A stretch of DNA of 64,000 nucleotides from Candidatus Gastranaerophilales bacterium (GTDB taxonomy: Bacteria > Cyanobacteriota > Vampirovibrionia > Gastranaerophilales > Gastranaerophilaceae): contig CAJULX010000007.1 in assembly GCA_910587245.1 (NCBI GenBank), positions 1 to 64,000 of the forward strand, written 5' to 3'. Position 1 is the first letter of the stretch. Each line of letters opens with the position of its first letter. Both the position numbers and the translations under genes were made by a program. Under the pieces are notes generated by a model. That model saw nothing but the letters and a program-made list of their open reading frames with translations, was not told the origin of the DNA and did no database searches. Positions 41,741 through 50,179 of the stretch are shown here, piece by piece.

Positions 41741-43214
41741 ATTTATTGAAAACACTTTTCAATGTTACACGGACATCTTCATATCTTATTTTCGGGTCAA
41801 TCCCTTGACCCTTCATTAAAAATGCCTGGTTATCCGTTAACGTTTCAATTATATATTTTACAAAGGGCTCATCTTTTCCGAGTGAATTCGGTTTTTCAAA
41901 ATATTTAGTTTTAATATTCGGAGCGTTTTCTTTTAAATATTCATATACTATTTTTGCTTCCGGCTCAAGACATATAACCTCTTTAACAGGCTGTTTTGCA
42001 ATGAATTCGGCAAGGTCTGTATGTACTTTTTTCTCATGCTCGCCTAATGACCTGATTCCGCTTATTGCGATACGTTTATTTTCAACATCTTTATAAAGAT
42101 TCATAAAAGTATTTATGCAGGAAAGCATTGTTTCATAGCTCGGGTTATTCGGACAATCTGATACAAAAGACGTTCCGTTAAAATTATCCGTAATCCAGCG
42201 GTCTCCGACACTTTTGAATTTTTTAAGCCCGCTTTTTATAACAGCATAAGGAATATTAAAGCTTTTTGCGGCTTCAATTGCCTTCATTGCATTATTTATC
42301 TGGTGCACACCTACAACGGGGACTTCGTATTCCTTTTTCTTATAGATGAATTTTGAACCGTTTGCATCGCTTTTAATAAGCTGGTAATCGCCTTCTTTTG
42401 TATACACCTTTTTGCAATTATATTTCTTGCTTGCCTTTCTTATTTCGGGGGAATCATTCAATACTGCGGTATTTTCTTCATGCAGGCATGTTAAAAGCCC
42501 GCATTTTTGTTCCGCAATACCGTCAAGGCTTTTAAATACGCCGAGGTTTTCCGTTCCCACCTTTGTTATTACGGCACAATCCGGAGTTAACAATTCTGAG
42601 AATATCTTAGGATATCCTCTGTTTGCTCCGCTGCATTCAAATAATAAGAAATCTACATCGTTATCGGCTTCAAGTATTTTATGATTGATCCTGAATCTCA
42701 GGTTTACCATAGCTTCGCCGCGATAAACCTTATATTTTTCTTTAAGAATTGCATAAATCATTTCCGTTGTTGAAGTTTTTCCGACAGAACCTGTTACGGT
42801 AATCACTTTAACATCTTTTATAAATTTATTTTTAATGGTGTATCTTGCAAGTTCGAAAATAGCCTGTAATGTATCAGGGGTCATGATTATAAAATCAATT
42901 TTATCCTTATACTGGTCAATTATTTCAAAAAGCAGATTTTGATATTTTTCTTCCCTGAACCTTATTTCATCAAAGAAAAATCCTCTTGCGCCGTTGCTTA
43001 TAGCTTTTTTGATTGAATAAAAAGCATCCGCAACATTATCGTTAATCGGAATTTTAAATGGAATAAAGATAACATTACTGTTATTTTGTGCTTTTTCTGA
43101 CACCTGCGGGAGAATCAACGTTGTTTCGTATTCTTTTTCAAAAATATCATCCGATTTTTTATAAAAAATATAGGAAGATGTATTTTGCAGAATTTCTTTT
43201 AAGCTGTAGCGCAT
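41739..43214 (-). CDS. Mur-ligase family protein, MurF/CapB-like (active type)
   Basis: 491 residues. ATP-binding loop TGSVGKTSTT with Lys146 and Thr147, the FECSGANRGYP region, ITKVGTENLGVF, NDSPEI, GVHQINNAMKAIEAAKSF and the DCPNNPSYETM segment of the C-terminal domain. It keeps all residues expected for ATP-dependent amide ligation. Position third in an operon with CapA and a degenerate ligase suggests a poly-amino-acid or capsule-like polymer rather than standard peptidoglycan (inference). Overlaps the upstream gene by 16 bp. Confidence 0.82.
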   Translation of the reverse strand: MRYSLKEILQNTSSYIFYKKSDDIFEKEYETTLILPQVSEKAQNNSNVIFIPFKIPINDNVADAFYSIKKAISNGARGFFFDEIRFREEKYQNLLFEIIDQYKDKIDFIIMTPDTLQAIFELARYTIKNKFIKDVKVITVTGSVGKTSTTEMIYAILKEKYKVYRGEAMVNLRFRINHKILEADNDVDFLLFECSGANRGYPKIFSELLTPDCAVITKVGTENLGVFKSLDGIAEQKCGLLTCLHEENTAVLNDSPEIRKASKKYNCKKVYTKEGDYQLIKSDANGSKFIYKKKEYEVPVVGVHQINNAMKAIEAAKSFNIPYAVIKSGLKKFKSVGDRWITDNFNGTSFVSDCPNNPSYETMLSCINTFMNLYKDVENKRIAISGIRSLGEHEKKVHTDLAEFIAKQPVKEVICLEPEAKIVYEYLKENAPNIKTKYFEKPNSLGKDEPFVKYIIETLTDNQAFLMKGQGIDPKIRYEDVRVTLKSVFNK

Positions 43215-44644
43215 TTGTTTATTTCTCCTGCATCAAATAAAGCGTTTAAATTTATATCGGAAGGCACACATACAAGCATTGCGGTGTTTTTATCAATGCG
43301 GCTTTCCAAAAATTGTTTCAAATCTAAAATAAAACTTCTGTGGTTTGTATCTTTATTTATTCTAAATCTTTTTACAAAGGTTTTTTTGTTATACACCTTG
43401 TAGTCTGCCGTAAAGTCGCTCATATTAATTAATACAACCGTATCAAATTCTTTCTTTGCCAAGTCTTTTAAAAGTTCTTTATGTATATCGTTTGAATAAT
43501 TTCCGAGGTTTTCTATCTTTGATAATAAAATAATCTTTTTAAAACCGTCATATTCATAAGAAAACTGTTTTACGGCGTTTTTAATTGAATAAGATGTATG
43601 ATCATGGGTGCTCATTACAAGATAATTATTAAAATTAAGCTTTGTTTCTTCATAAATTCCTGATGTATCTTTGAAGTTCACCATCATTTTTTTAATATAT
43701 TTTTCATCAATGCCGAGGCTTTTCAGCGCAAAATAAGAAATTACCATACACCTTGGAATATAGTAAGAATAGTTATTTGTATTTAAAACGGTATTTTCAT
43801 ATTTAATCACAAGGTGTCTTTTATTAAATATTGAGGGTTTAGTGATATCGGTTTTAATATTGCTTTCTTGAATTATGTTTATTTTATTTGTCTTAATTGA
43901 TGAATTTACAATATCATTTTCTTCAAAGGTAAATACATTTTTTATATAATCCGAATTATCCGCGCAGCTTGCGATTTCATCAATAAATTTGTCTTTATCG
44001 CTGTTATATCTGCCCAAAAAGTTCAAATGGGTTTTTGTAAAAATCAGTGTATTATTTCTGAGTGCATTTTTTGCATACTGATAAATATTGGTTTTGCTCG
44101 GGATAAGCTCTACTACGCAATATTTTGTTTTTTCATCAACATTAAGCATCGGCTCTATTAATTTTTGCCATGGGGCTGCATTTTTTGAAAAGCATGCAGT
44201 TTTTGCTTTTGAAGATAAAACGTAAGAAACAAAGTTTGCAACAACATTTTTTTCTTCGGTTCCTGCTATTGAAACAATTTCAGGATTGAAGTTTTTAATA
44301 TTTGCTTCCCCTATTTCGTATCCTGAATTAAATGTATTTCTTGCAAGAACCACAGCTTCAATTTTTGAAGAATACGTTTTCATAATGTTGTGGTAATGTA
44401 TTTGATTTTCAGGCTTTTGCAATATTGCTTTATTTAAATAAAATCCTTTGCAGGCTTTATTTTTAAGATGTTTTTCAATTTCTTCAAATACGTTTTCATT
44501 ATTTTCTATTAAAGGGATATAAATATAATCAGATGAAATAAGGCTGCCGCATTCAATTGAGCTTGCAAATTTATAATCTTTTTCTTCATCTGTGCAAATT
44601 AAACCCAAACCTTTGGTTATTTTAATGGCATCTTTTAGCTTCAT
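43199..44644 (-). CDS. Degenerate Mur-ligase paralogue (probably catalytically dead)
   Basis: 481 residues from the ATG at 44644 (GAAGTG upstream, 17 bp after the capA stop); an upstream start at 44683 would overlap capA. Its order of domains follows the neighbouring Mur ligase, but the ATP loop reads IAGTEEKNVVAN in place of TVTGSVGKTSTT: the Lys remains while the second Gly and the Thr are lost. Other matches include THLNFLGRYNSDKDKF (for ITKVGTENLGVF) and DHTSYSIKNAVKQF. Likely a structural or regulatory partner of the active ligase. Confidence 0.7.
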   Translation of the reverse strand: MKLKDAIKITKGLGLICTDEEKDYKFASSIECGSLISSDYIYIPLIENNENVFEEIEKHLKNKACKGFYLNKAILQKPENQIHYHNIMKTYSSKIEAVVLARNTFNSGYEIGEANIKNFNPEIVSIAGTEEKNVVANFVSYVLSSKAKTACFSKNAAPWQKLIEPMLNVDEKTKYCVVELIPSKTNIYQYAKNALRNNTLIFTKTHLNFLGRYNSDKDKFIDEIASCADNSDYIKNVFTFEENDIVNSSIKTNKINIIQESNIKTDITKPSIFNKRHLVIKYENTVLNTNNYSYYIPRCMVISYFALKSLGIDEKYIKKMMVNFKDTSGIYEETKLNFNNYLVMSTHDHTSYSIKNAVKQFSYEYDGFKKIILLSKIENLGNYSNDIHKELLKDLAKKEFDTVVLINMSDFTADYKVYNKKTFVKRFRINKDTNHRSFILDLKQFLESRIDKNTAMLVCVPSDINLNALFDAGEINKCATA

Positions 44645-44661
44645 ATATTTTTCACTTCTTT

Positions 44662-45720
44662 TTAATGATTTAAGGTTAAGCATATTCCAAGCGGATTATT
44701 TTCATCCGTTGAAACAGATTTTTTAATGGTGTCGTCTTCATCTTCTTCGCAAAGACGCCTTATTACTTCATTAATTTCCTGCTTTTCAACAGGTCTTGTC
44801 TGAGGCGTTTTTGAATCCGTATTCATATGCACGGGATATAATTCAAAAACAGGCTTTGCATTTCCGTCTTTGAAAACAAGAGAACAAACCAAATTTAAAG
44901 GAGTCATTCTTCCTCTGAAATCTGCAGCAAATATAAAGTTTCCAAGGCTGTAAATTATGGGTTTGCCTTTGTAATATTCCATCTGGTTCATCATATGCGG
45001 ACCATGACCTATTACGGTATCAGCTCCGGCATCTATGAATGCTCTTGCCATTTCCTTTTGCATGAGCACGGTTTTTTGTAAATCAAAGCCGAAATGCGGG
45101 AACATAACAATATAAGCATTTTCATCGTTATCTTTTATTTGTTTAATTGAATCGGATACTAAATCCGGCATAAGAAGGTTAACCCCTCCTTTGTCTTTTT
45201 TTGCATAAAAATGAAATTCGGTTTCGTAGTCTTCTCTGTATTTATATCCGCCGAAAACATAAAGGTTTAACGGTTTTCCGTTAACGGTAAAGTTTTTTAC
45301 AAGCGGTTTTTTTGCTTCTTCAATATTCATTCCTGCGCCAAAAGGTTCTATATTGGCGCCTTTTAAAGCTTCAAGACTTTGCTTTAAACCTTCTTCTCCA
45401 TAATCATACCCATGGTTATTGCCCAGAGAAGCAGCGTGTATATTGTATCTTTTCATTATTTTTGGTGAAATTTCTCTGTCGCACCAGTGTACGCATGCTT
45501 TTTTATTTTCAAGAAATGATTTTTGAACATCCGTTATCGGCGATTCAAGATTTACAATGTTAAAATCCGAATTGCTGAAAAAATGTCTCACCTTATCAAA
45601 AAGGTAATCGTATCCTTTTTGTCTTAAAACATTAATTTTTTCAAAATAATCATATCTGGCTTGATAATTTTCGCCAAATGTAAAATCCCCGTAAAATGTT
45701 ACTCTTAATTCTTCATTCAT
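44662..45720 (-). CDS. CapA/PgsA-type poly-gamma-glutamate synthesis protein
   Basis: 352 residues from the ATG at 45720; further in-frame starts at 45738 (ATG) and 45756 (TTG) exist and none has a clear RBS. Metallophosphoesterase-like CapA fold: VTFYGDFTFGENY, FNIVNLESPIT, SLGNNHGYDYGEEGL, MFPHFGFD, ADTVIGHGPHMMNQMEYYKGKPIIYSLGNFIF. In Bacillus CapA acts with the Mur-like ligase CapB in making and exporting poly-glutamate. No signal peptide is visible. First gene of the three-gene unit. Confidence 0.85.
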   Translation of the reverse strand: MNEELRVTFYGDFTFGENYQARYDYFEKINVLRQKGYDYLFDKVRHFFSNSDFNIVNLESPITDVQKSFLENKKACVHWCDREISPKIMKRYNIHAASLGNNHGYDYGEEGLKQSLEALKGANIEPFGAGMNIEEAKKPLVKNFTVNGKPLNLYVFGGYKYREDYETEFHFYAKKDKGGVNLLMPDLVSDSIKQIKDNDENAYIVMFPHFGFDLQKTVLMQKEMARAFIDAGADTVIGHGPHMMNQMEYYKGKPIIYSLGNFIFAADFRGRMTPLNLVCSLVFKDGNAKPVFELYPVHMNTDSKTPQTRPVEKQEINEVIRRLCEEDEDDTIKKSVSTDENNPLGICLTLNH

Positions 45721-45809
45721 AGCTTTTATTTTAATCATTTTACAAGTTTGGGGCAATACTTTAAATAAGGGAAGTTATATAATTTTACAATTGTAGTATA
45801 GTATCGGGT

Positions 45810-46598
45810 TTAAACAATTTCAGGGATGGAATTTAAAAGAAGCTTTGTATATTTATGTTTCGGGTTATTAAAAATTTCTTCCGTAGTGCCCGTTTCTACA
45901 ATTTCTCCTCTGTACATTATTGCAATTTTTGAACACAAATATTTTACAACGTTTAAATCGTGCGATATAAAAAGGTATGTTAAATTAAATCTTTCCTTCA
46001 GTTCAATTAAAAGATTTATTATCTGCGCCTGGATGCTTACATCCAGTGCTGAAATAGGTTCATCCGCCACAACAAATTCGGGTTTTAATATTAAAGCTCT
46101 TGCAATTGCAATTCTCTGCCTTTGCCCGCCCGAAAATTCATGCGGATATCTTTCAAGATCATCCGCGTTCAATCCCGTTAATTCTATAATATTATTCAGC
46201 ATAACAATTATTCTTTTTTGATTTTGAATGTTGTGAACAATTAAAGGCTCCATTAAGATTTCTTTAATTTTCATTTTAGGGTTTAAGCTTGAATACGGGT
46301 TTTGAAAAATAAGCCCTGTTTTTTTTCTAAAATCCTTAATTTCTTGTTTTTTAAAGCTTTTAATATCTTTTCCGCCGTATAAAATTTCTCCGCCGTTTGT
46401 ATCCAGAAGCTTTAAAATGCAATTGCCGAGAGTTGATTTCCCGCTCCCTGATTCCCCGACAAGACCTGTAATTTCACCCCTTTTAATATCTAAACTTACA
46501 TCTTTGAGGGCATGTACGGGTTCTGTTTTTTGTCCTAAAAGCGGATTTTTTGTTTCAAATGTTTTATATACATTTTTTATTTCAATTAAATTTTCCAT
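45810..46598 (-). CDS. Oligopeptide ABC transporter ATP-binding protein (OppF/DppF type)
   Basis: 262 residues. Walker A GESGSGKST (48-56), Q-loop FQNPYSSLNP, signature FSGGQRQRIAIARAL, Walker B FVVADEP with SALDVS, and H-loop SHDL. The YSSLNPKM text and C-terminal HKYTKLLLNSIP are those of OppF/DppF. Permease and OppD genes are absent here; the binding lipoprotein at 39 kb may belong to the same importer (inference). Confidence 0.9.
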   Translation of the reverse strand: MENLIEIKNVYKTFETKNPLLGQKTEPVHALKDVSLDIKRGEITGLVGESGSGKSTLGNCILKLLDTNGGEILYGGKDIKSFKKQEIKDFRKKTGLIFQNPYSSLNPKMKIKEILMEPLIVHNIQNQKRIIVMLNNIIELTGLNADDLERYPHEFSGGQRQRIAIARALILKPEFVVADEPISALDVSIQAQIINLLIELKERFNLTYLFISHDLNVVKYLCSKIAIMYRGEIVETGTTEEIFNNPKHKYTKLLLNSIPEIV

Positions 46599-46660
46599 TA
46601 TATCAAGCTTTATAACATATAATCCATATTTTTGCCATATACGGGTGTATTAAATAAAAA

Positions 46661-46689
46661 TTAACTCCTGAATCTTTTTGTGGTATAAT
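46661..46689 (+). promoter_or_regulatory. Promoter of the SemiSWEET gene
   Basis: TTAACT - 17 bp - TATAAT with TGG extension (TGGTATAAT), leader of about 48 nt. Confidence 0.65.
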
Positions 46690-46742
46690 CTTGGGCGGAA
46701 AAAAGTTTACCTCAATAAAACAAAAGAGGAAAAGAGGAAATT

Positions 46743-47030
46743 ATGAGCATATTCGAAGCAATTATGATGCTGTGCTTTGGTGCCAGCTGGCCTTTTCAGG
46801 TTGCAAAAACATACAGAACCAAAAATGTTGAAGGAAAAAGCATTTTATTTTTGTGGCTTGTGATGATAGGGTATGTTTCGGGTATGATTCATAAAATTTT
46901 GAATAATTTTGACTGGGTAATATATCTTTATGCTTTAAATTTATTTTTAGTTGCAATTGATACATTTTTCTATTACAGATACAAAAAACCCTCTATGCCG
47001 AAAACATTGACATTTAAAAATATTGAATAA
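46743..47030 (+). CDS. SemiSWEET/PQ-loop small sugar transporter-like protein
   Basis: 95 residues, three membrane helices in the triple-helix-bundle order: FGASWPFQVAKTYRTKNVEGKS (PQ-loop region, Trp-Pro-Phe-Gln), then FLWLVMIGYVSGMIHKI, then VIYLYALNLFLVAIDTFFYY. SemiSWEETs dimerise and move sugars along gradients. Purine-rich GAGGAAAAGAGGAAA leader supplies the RBS. Substrate unknown. Confidence 0.78.
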   Translation: MSIFEAIMMLCFGASWPFQVAKTYRTKNVEGKSILFLWLVMIGYVSGMIHKILNNFDWVIYLYALNLFLVAIDTFFYYRYKKPSMPKTLTFKNIE

Positions 47031-47078
47031 ATTCATAGCTTCGGCAGAAAAATTTTGCACGGGCAGCATTAATTTCAA

Positions 47079-47984
47079 TTATCCCAAAAGCATTTCCATT
47101 AATACGTCAGGAAATTCCTGCACGAGGATTTCCGCAAAAATTTCAGGGTCAATCTGCGTTGCTACAACCTGAATTAATTCAGGCGGCAATTCTTCAATCA
47201 TCGGCGCTAAAAATTCAGGTTCCAAAACAGGCATTGTTTTTAGGATTTTATCTTTATCCATCAACATAAACGGCTTTGATAAATCTTTATTATCAAATTC
47301 AAGAATATATTCAGGGTTGATTTCAACAATCCCTGCGATTAATTCCATTTTGTCTTTTCTTTCAAAATTCATCATAAATTTAAGGAATTTATCAGGGTTC
47401 ATCTCATCAATCATATTGATGTAATCGCCTTTGCCCTTATCCTGCATTGAAATACCGAACTGCTTCATCATAATTGCTCTGAATTTATCATCATCCAGCT
47501 GTTCAAAATATTTCATTACATCTTTTTTCTCAAGCTTATCGCTCTTTAAAAATTCATTCATCTTGTCATCTTCCATCAAATTTAAGATGTCCATCATCCC
47601 AAAATGCTGGAAGACAAGAGTTGCCACCTGTTCTGTAGGCAGCTTGTTTATTAATTCTTCTAATTTTTCGCTTGTAAAATATTGAAGCCCCCAGGCAAGC
47701 TGTTCAGAGCTCAAATATGGCAAAATCTTTATTAAATCCTGCTCATTCAGGTTTCTTAAAATTAAATATCTGTTTTTCGGGCGTTCCAACTGAAGAATTT
47801 TTGCAACCTTTGCAGGATGGGTCATAAGTTTCATAAACTCTTCTTTATCAAGAGTGACCGCACCTGTCATGGTTTCAAGAGTTATTATATTTTCAGGATC
47901 TTTTTCAGCATACTGATTTATCCTTTTTGTGGATAATGCGTAATAATATGAAAGATATGCTAAATCCAGATTTAACTCTATCAC
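47079..47984 (-). CDS. Helical-repeat protein like the MgtE N-domain / FliG
   Basis: 301 residues, GTG start with AAGG upstream. Repeats of the type LNEQDLIKILPYLSSEQLAW, INKLPTEQVATLVFQHFG and LEPEFLAPMIEELPPELIQVVA match the superhelical N-terminal domain of MgtE and FliG. No CBS or membrane part follows, so it is not a Mg2+ channel. A protein-interaction role is likely. Its upstream region holds the dyad shared with the two genes at 49.4 and 51.4 kb and a hairpin near the start. Confidence 0.7.
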   Translation of the reverse strand: MIELNLDLAYLSYYYALSTKRINQYAEKDPENIITLETMTGAVTLDKEEFMKLMTHPAKVAKILQLERPKNRYLILRNLNEQDLIKILPYLSSEQLAWGLQYFTSEKLEELINKLPTEQVATLVFQHFGMMDILNLMEDDKMNEFLKSDKLEKKDVMKYFEQLDDDKFRAIMMKQFGISMQDKGKGDYINMIDEMNPDKFLKFMMNFERKDKMELIAGIVEINPEYILEFDNKDLSKPFMLMDKDKILKTMPVLEPEFLAPMIEELPPELIQVVATQIDPEIFAEILVQEFPDVLMEMLLG

Positions 47985-48009
47985 TTGATTTATACCTTCA
48001 TGTTTTTAT

Positions 48010-48028
48010 AAGGCATGACTTATGCCTT
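48010..48028 (-). promoter_or_regulatory. Hairpin in the leader of the MgtE-N-like gene
   Basis: AAGGCAT-AAGTC-ATGCCTT, extended by TATAA/TTATA outside, 26 bp before the GTG. The arms are those of the ATGCC/GGCAT repeat but turned inside out. Confidence 0.4.
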
Positions 48029-48075
48029 TATAATATAATAAAAACTTTTAACAAGAGTAAATTTTAAACTCCCGC

Positions 48076-48092
48076 ACATTTGTTACAAATGT
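48076..48092. promoter_or_regulatory. Dyad ACATTTGTTACAAATGT, copy 1
   Basis: Perfect 17-bp dyad. The core TTAAC-A/T-TTTGTAAC-G/A-AA (48079-48095, minus strand) ends 95 bp before the gene at 47984. Confidence 0.5.
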
Positions 48093-48109
48093 TAATCTCT
48101 AATGTTGTT

Positions 48110-48139
48110 AAAAGGCCTCTGATTTTTCAGAGACCTTTT
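48110..48139 (-). terminator. Terminator of the 416-aa coiled-coil gene
   Basis: AAAAGG-C-CTCTGA / TCAGAG-A-CCTTTT stem with a 4-nt loop, then TTAATT. Confidence 0.82.
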
Positions 48140-48166
48140 AATTAAAATAGGTAATCTGGCTGTATA

Positions 48167-49417
48167 TTATTTTTTAAACCAGTCTGTAACTTTTCCAATA
48201 AATGTTGTCCAGTTTGCTTGTTCTTTTTCAAGAGCTTGCTTGCTTGTTTCCATAGCTTTTTTCAAATCAGCCAGTTTTGTAATATCATCTGCGGATTGTA
48301 AATTTATAGGAGTAGCATTAAGGGTTTTTTCTAATGCTTCGTAAGCTGATTTGCTATCATTATATTTTAATTGAGCCATATTGCATTGACCGGCCTGATG
48401 TCTATAGCTAAGCGCGCGACCTGTAGCGGATTTTTCAGCTGCTTGAGCTGCTTTAATTGATTTTTCACCGGTTTCTGCAGTGTATTCAGCCAGTTTTGAT
48501 TGAATCTTTGCAAGTTCTTCTTTGCTTTTAGCAAGTGTTTCCGTCTGCTCTGAACTCAAGAGTTTTCCTTTTTGCTGTTCGGTTAATTTATTTATTGTAT
48601 CAACTAAATCGGTTTCCTGTTTTTGTAATGATTTTTTAGCCTCTTGAAGATTAGTGAGTTTTTTTGCAGCTTCACTTTGTGTTTCCAGCAATTGTTCAAA
48701 GTTTTTATCGCCCTTTACTGACTGAGAATAAGAAAGTTCGCGCAGTTCATTTTTTGCCTGTTGTATTTTGCTTTGAGTTGTCTTTCCTGTAGCATCGGTG
48801 CCGGTTTTTACTAAATCGTCTAATTTTGTTCGCAATTCTTTTATTTCATCAGCCAGTTTTGTTCCTTCTTCTGTTGTTTTATCGGTTAAACTATCTAAGA
48901 AGCCTTGTTTTTCGTTTATTGTTTTTCTTAAATCTTTAGCTTGCTGTTCTAACTTTTTAACATTATCATTTGCGGCTGTCACCATATCATCCGTTATATT
49001 TGACGTTGAAGCTTTTTTAAGACCGTTTGCAACATCATCAAGCTTATCTGAATTTTTGGCAATTACATTGTATGATTCGCGGCCGGCTTTTGTAAATAAC
49101 GATTTAATACCTGTTTTTAAGTTATTTACAAGTTTTGTTGTTTCGCCGTTTGCTGTATTGATTTTCTTGCCTCTTGAAGCCGCCCATATGCCTACTACTG
49201 CAGCGGCAGCAGTGGCAACAAGCCCTACTTTTGCACCTGTGCTCATTCCTTCTTTTTTCTCTTGTGTTTGATAGCTTCCTGAAAAAGAAACAGTGTCATA
49301 AGCCGGTTGAGAGAGTAAGCTTGATTGCACCTGGCTTGTATATTTCGGTGCCGTGCTTGGCAATGCATTTGCAGAATAGTTGTTTACTCCCGTTCCTAAG
49401 TTAACGTTCATCCCCAT
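48167..49417 (-). CDS. Membrane-anchored coiled-coil protein A
   Basis: 416 residues. A polar tag with DTVSFSG (41-47), one membrane helix (about 62-81, Ala/Val-rich), then RGKKINTANGETTKL and about 300 residues of Lys/Glu/Gln-rich coiled coil. The part after the helix aligns with the 413-aa gene at 50180 (RGK...K-x-GI/F...LF/I-x-K-x-x-R), so the two are paralogues. AGGAG RBS and an upstream dyad are also shared with it. No enzyme motif. Could be a scaffold at the envelope; which side the coil lies on is unknown. Confidence 0.65.
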   Translation of the reverse strand: MGMNVNLGTGVNNYSANALPSTAPKYTSQVQSSLLSQPAYDTVSFSGSYQTQEKKEGMSTGAKVGLVATAAAAVVGIWAASRGKKINTANGETTKLVNNLKTGIKSLFTKAGRESYNVIAKNSDKLDDVANGLKKASTSNITDDMVTAANDNVKKLEQQAKDLRKTINEKQGFLDSLTDKTTEEGTKLADEIKELRTKLDDLVKTGTDATGKTTQSKIQQAKNELRELSYSQSVKGDKNFEQLLETQSEAAKKLTNLQEAKKSLQKQETDLVDTINKLTEQQKGKLLSSEQTETLAKSKEELAKIQSKLAEYTAETGEKSIKAAQAAEKSATGRALSYRHQAGQCNMAQLKYNDSKSAYEALEKTLNATPINLQSADDITKLADLKKAMETSKQALEKEQANWTTFIGKVTDWFKK

Positions 49418-49510
49418 AATAAATATAACTCCTATTAAAAAAACTTATCTTACATATATAAAGTATTTTTTAATTCAGGAATTGCCATGTCATGACAGCG
49501 TTTTGCCATG

Positions 49511-49527
49511 TTCGTTACAAAAGTTAA
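49511..49527. promoter_or_regulatory. Dyad motif, copy 2
   Basis: Minus strand TTAACTTTTGTAACGAA, ending 94 bp before the gene at 49417; imperfect dyad. Confidence 0.5.
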
Positions 49528-49533
49528 TAATTA

Positions 49534-49833
49534 TTATAAAACAGCAAACAAGTCTTGATATTTGGTCAAAACTCTTAAAAACAAAATTTCATCGTTGTTG
49601 ATTTTATAAATTATAGAATATCGTTTTTTGATAGTATAAACAAAAATCCCTTTATATTTAAGACCTTTTTTCTTTAAGCCCGCTTTCGGATAATTTGAAA
49701 GCATTATGAAAGTTTTCTTTATAAGCTTTATGGTATTTATTGCGGCAAATTCATTGTCTCTTGCAATATATTCAGCAATATTCTTAATATCTGATTTAGC
49801 CTCATCGGCCGTTATTATTTTAAGTTTGTTCAT
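49534..49833 (-). CDS. ParE/RelE-family toxin
   Basis: 99 residues from the ATG at 49833 that overlaps the antitoxin stop; a TTG three codons earlier is less likely. Fold text: AKSDIKNIAEYIARDN, INTIKLIKKTFIMLSNYPKAGLKKKG, the strand pair FVYTIKKRYSIIYKI and EILFLRVLTKYQD. This is ParE-like (gyrase-directed) rather than ribosome-cutting RelE by its N-terminal helix pattern, but the target is not fixed by sequence. Confidence 0.82.
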   Translation of the reverse strand: MNKLKIITADEAKSDIKNIAEYIARDNEFAAINTIKLIKKTFIMLSNYPKAGLKKKGLKYKGIFVYTIKKRYSIIYKINNDEILFLRVLTKYQDLFAVL

Positions 49834-50071
49834 AATTTGCAATCAATTCATCAAAAAAGTCTAAACCTTCTGTATATCTGCCTGCTTCAATATCATCAAT
49901 TCCTTCCTGAATATCCGCATTTAATGCTTCAAGCTGTTCTTTTGAAATACATCCTTTATTCAGCGCAATATTTAAAGTTGCATTAACCGCTTCGTTTAAA
50001 GAATCGTACAGACCTTCCGCAACTTTCATTCTTAACAGTCTTTCAATGTTTGGTGCTAAAATTATATCCAT
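49820..50071 (-). CDS. ParD-like antitoxin
   Basis: 83 residues. N-terminal part MDIILAPNIERLLRMKVAEGLYDSLNEAVNATLNIAL resembles the ribbon-helix-helix of ParD (SxxExVxxAL pattern), followed by an acidic tail DIQEGIDDIEAGRYTEGLDFFDELI that would wrap the toxin. It precedes and overlaps the toxin gene, the usual order. Its own extended -10 promoter lies upstream, allowing autoregulation. Confidence 0.8.
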   Translation of the reverse strand: MDIILAPNIERLLRMKVAEGLYDSLNEAVNATLNIALNKGCISKEQLEALNADIQEGIDDIEAGRYTEGLDFFDELIANYEQT

Positions 50072-50100
50072 TTATTCTAACCTCTGAATTTTATAATTAA

Positions 50101-50109
50101 ATTATACCA
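50101..50109 (-). promoter_or_regulatory. Extended -10 of the antitoxin-toxin pair
   Basis: TGGTATAAT on the minus strand, 30 bp before the antitoxin ATG, just past the terminator of the 413-aa gene. Confidence 0.6.
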
Positions 50110-50124
50110 TAATCCAAGGTATAC

Positions 50125-50155
50125 AAAAACACCGGGAACTTATTCCCGGTGTTTT
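50125..50155 (-). terminator. Terminator of the 413-aa coiled-coil gene
   Basis: AACACCGGGAA / TTCCCGGTGTT stem with a 4-nt loop and, on the minus strand, a T run. Confidence 0.9.
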
Positions 50156-50179
50156 AAATTTTTATTATTTTATTTGGTA

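Noticed and set aside
42127..42140. ATGC-AGGAAA-GCAT in the Mur ligase gene
   Set aside because: Four-base arms only and the C/G positions of the motif are missing; chance level.
47079..47984. Mg2+ transporter MgtE or flagellar motor protein FliG
   Set aside because: Only the helical superhelix-type repeats are present; CBS and membrane domains of MgtE and the C-terminal motor domain of FliG are missing.
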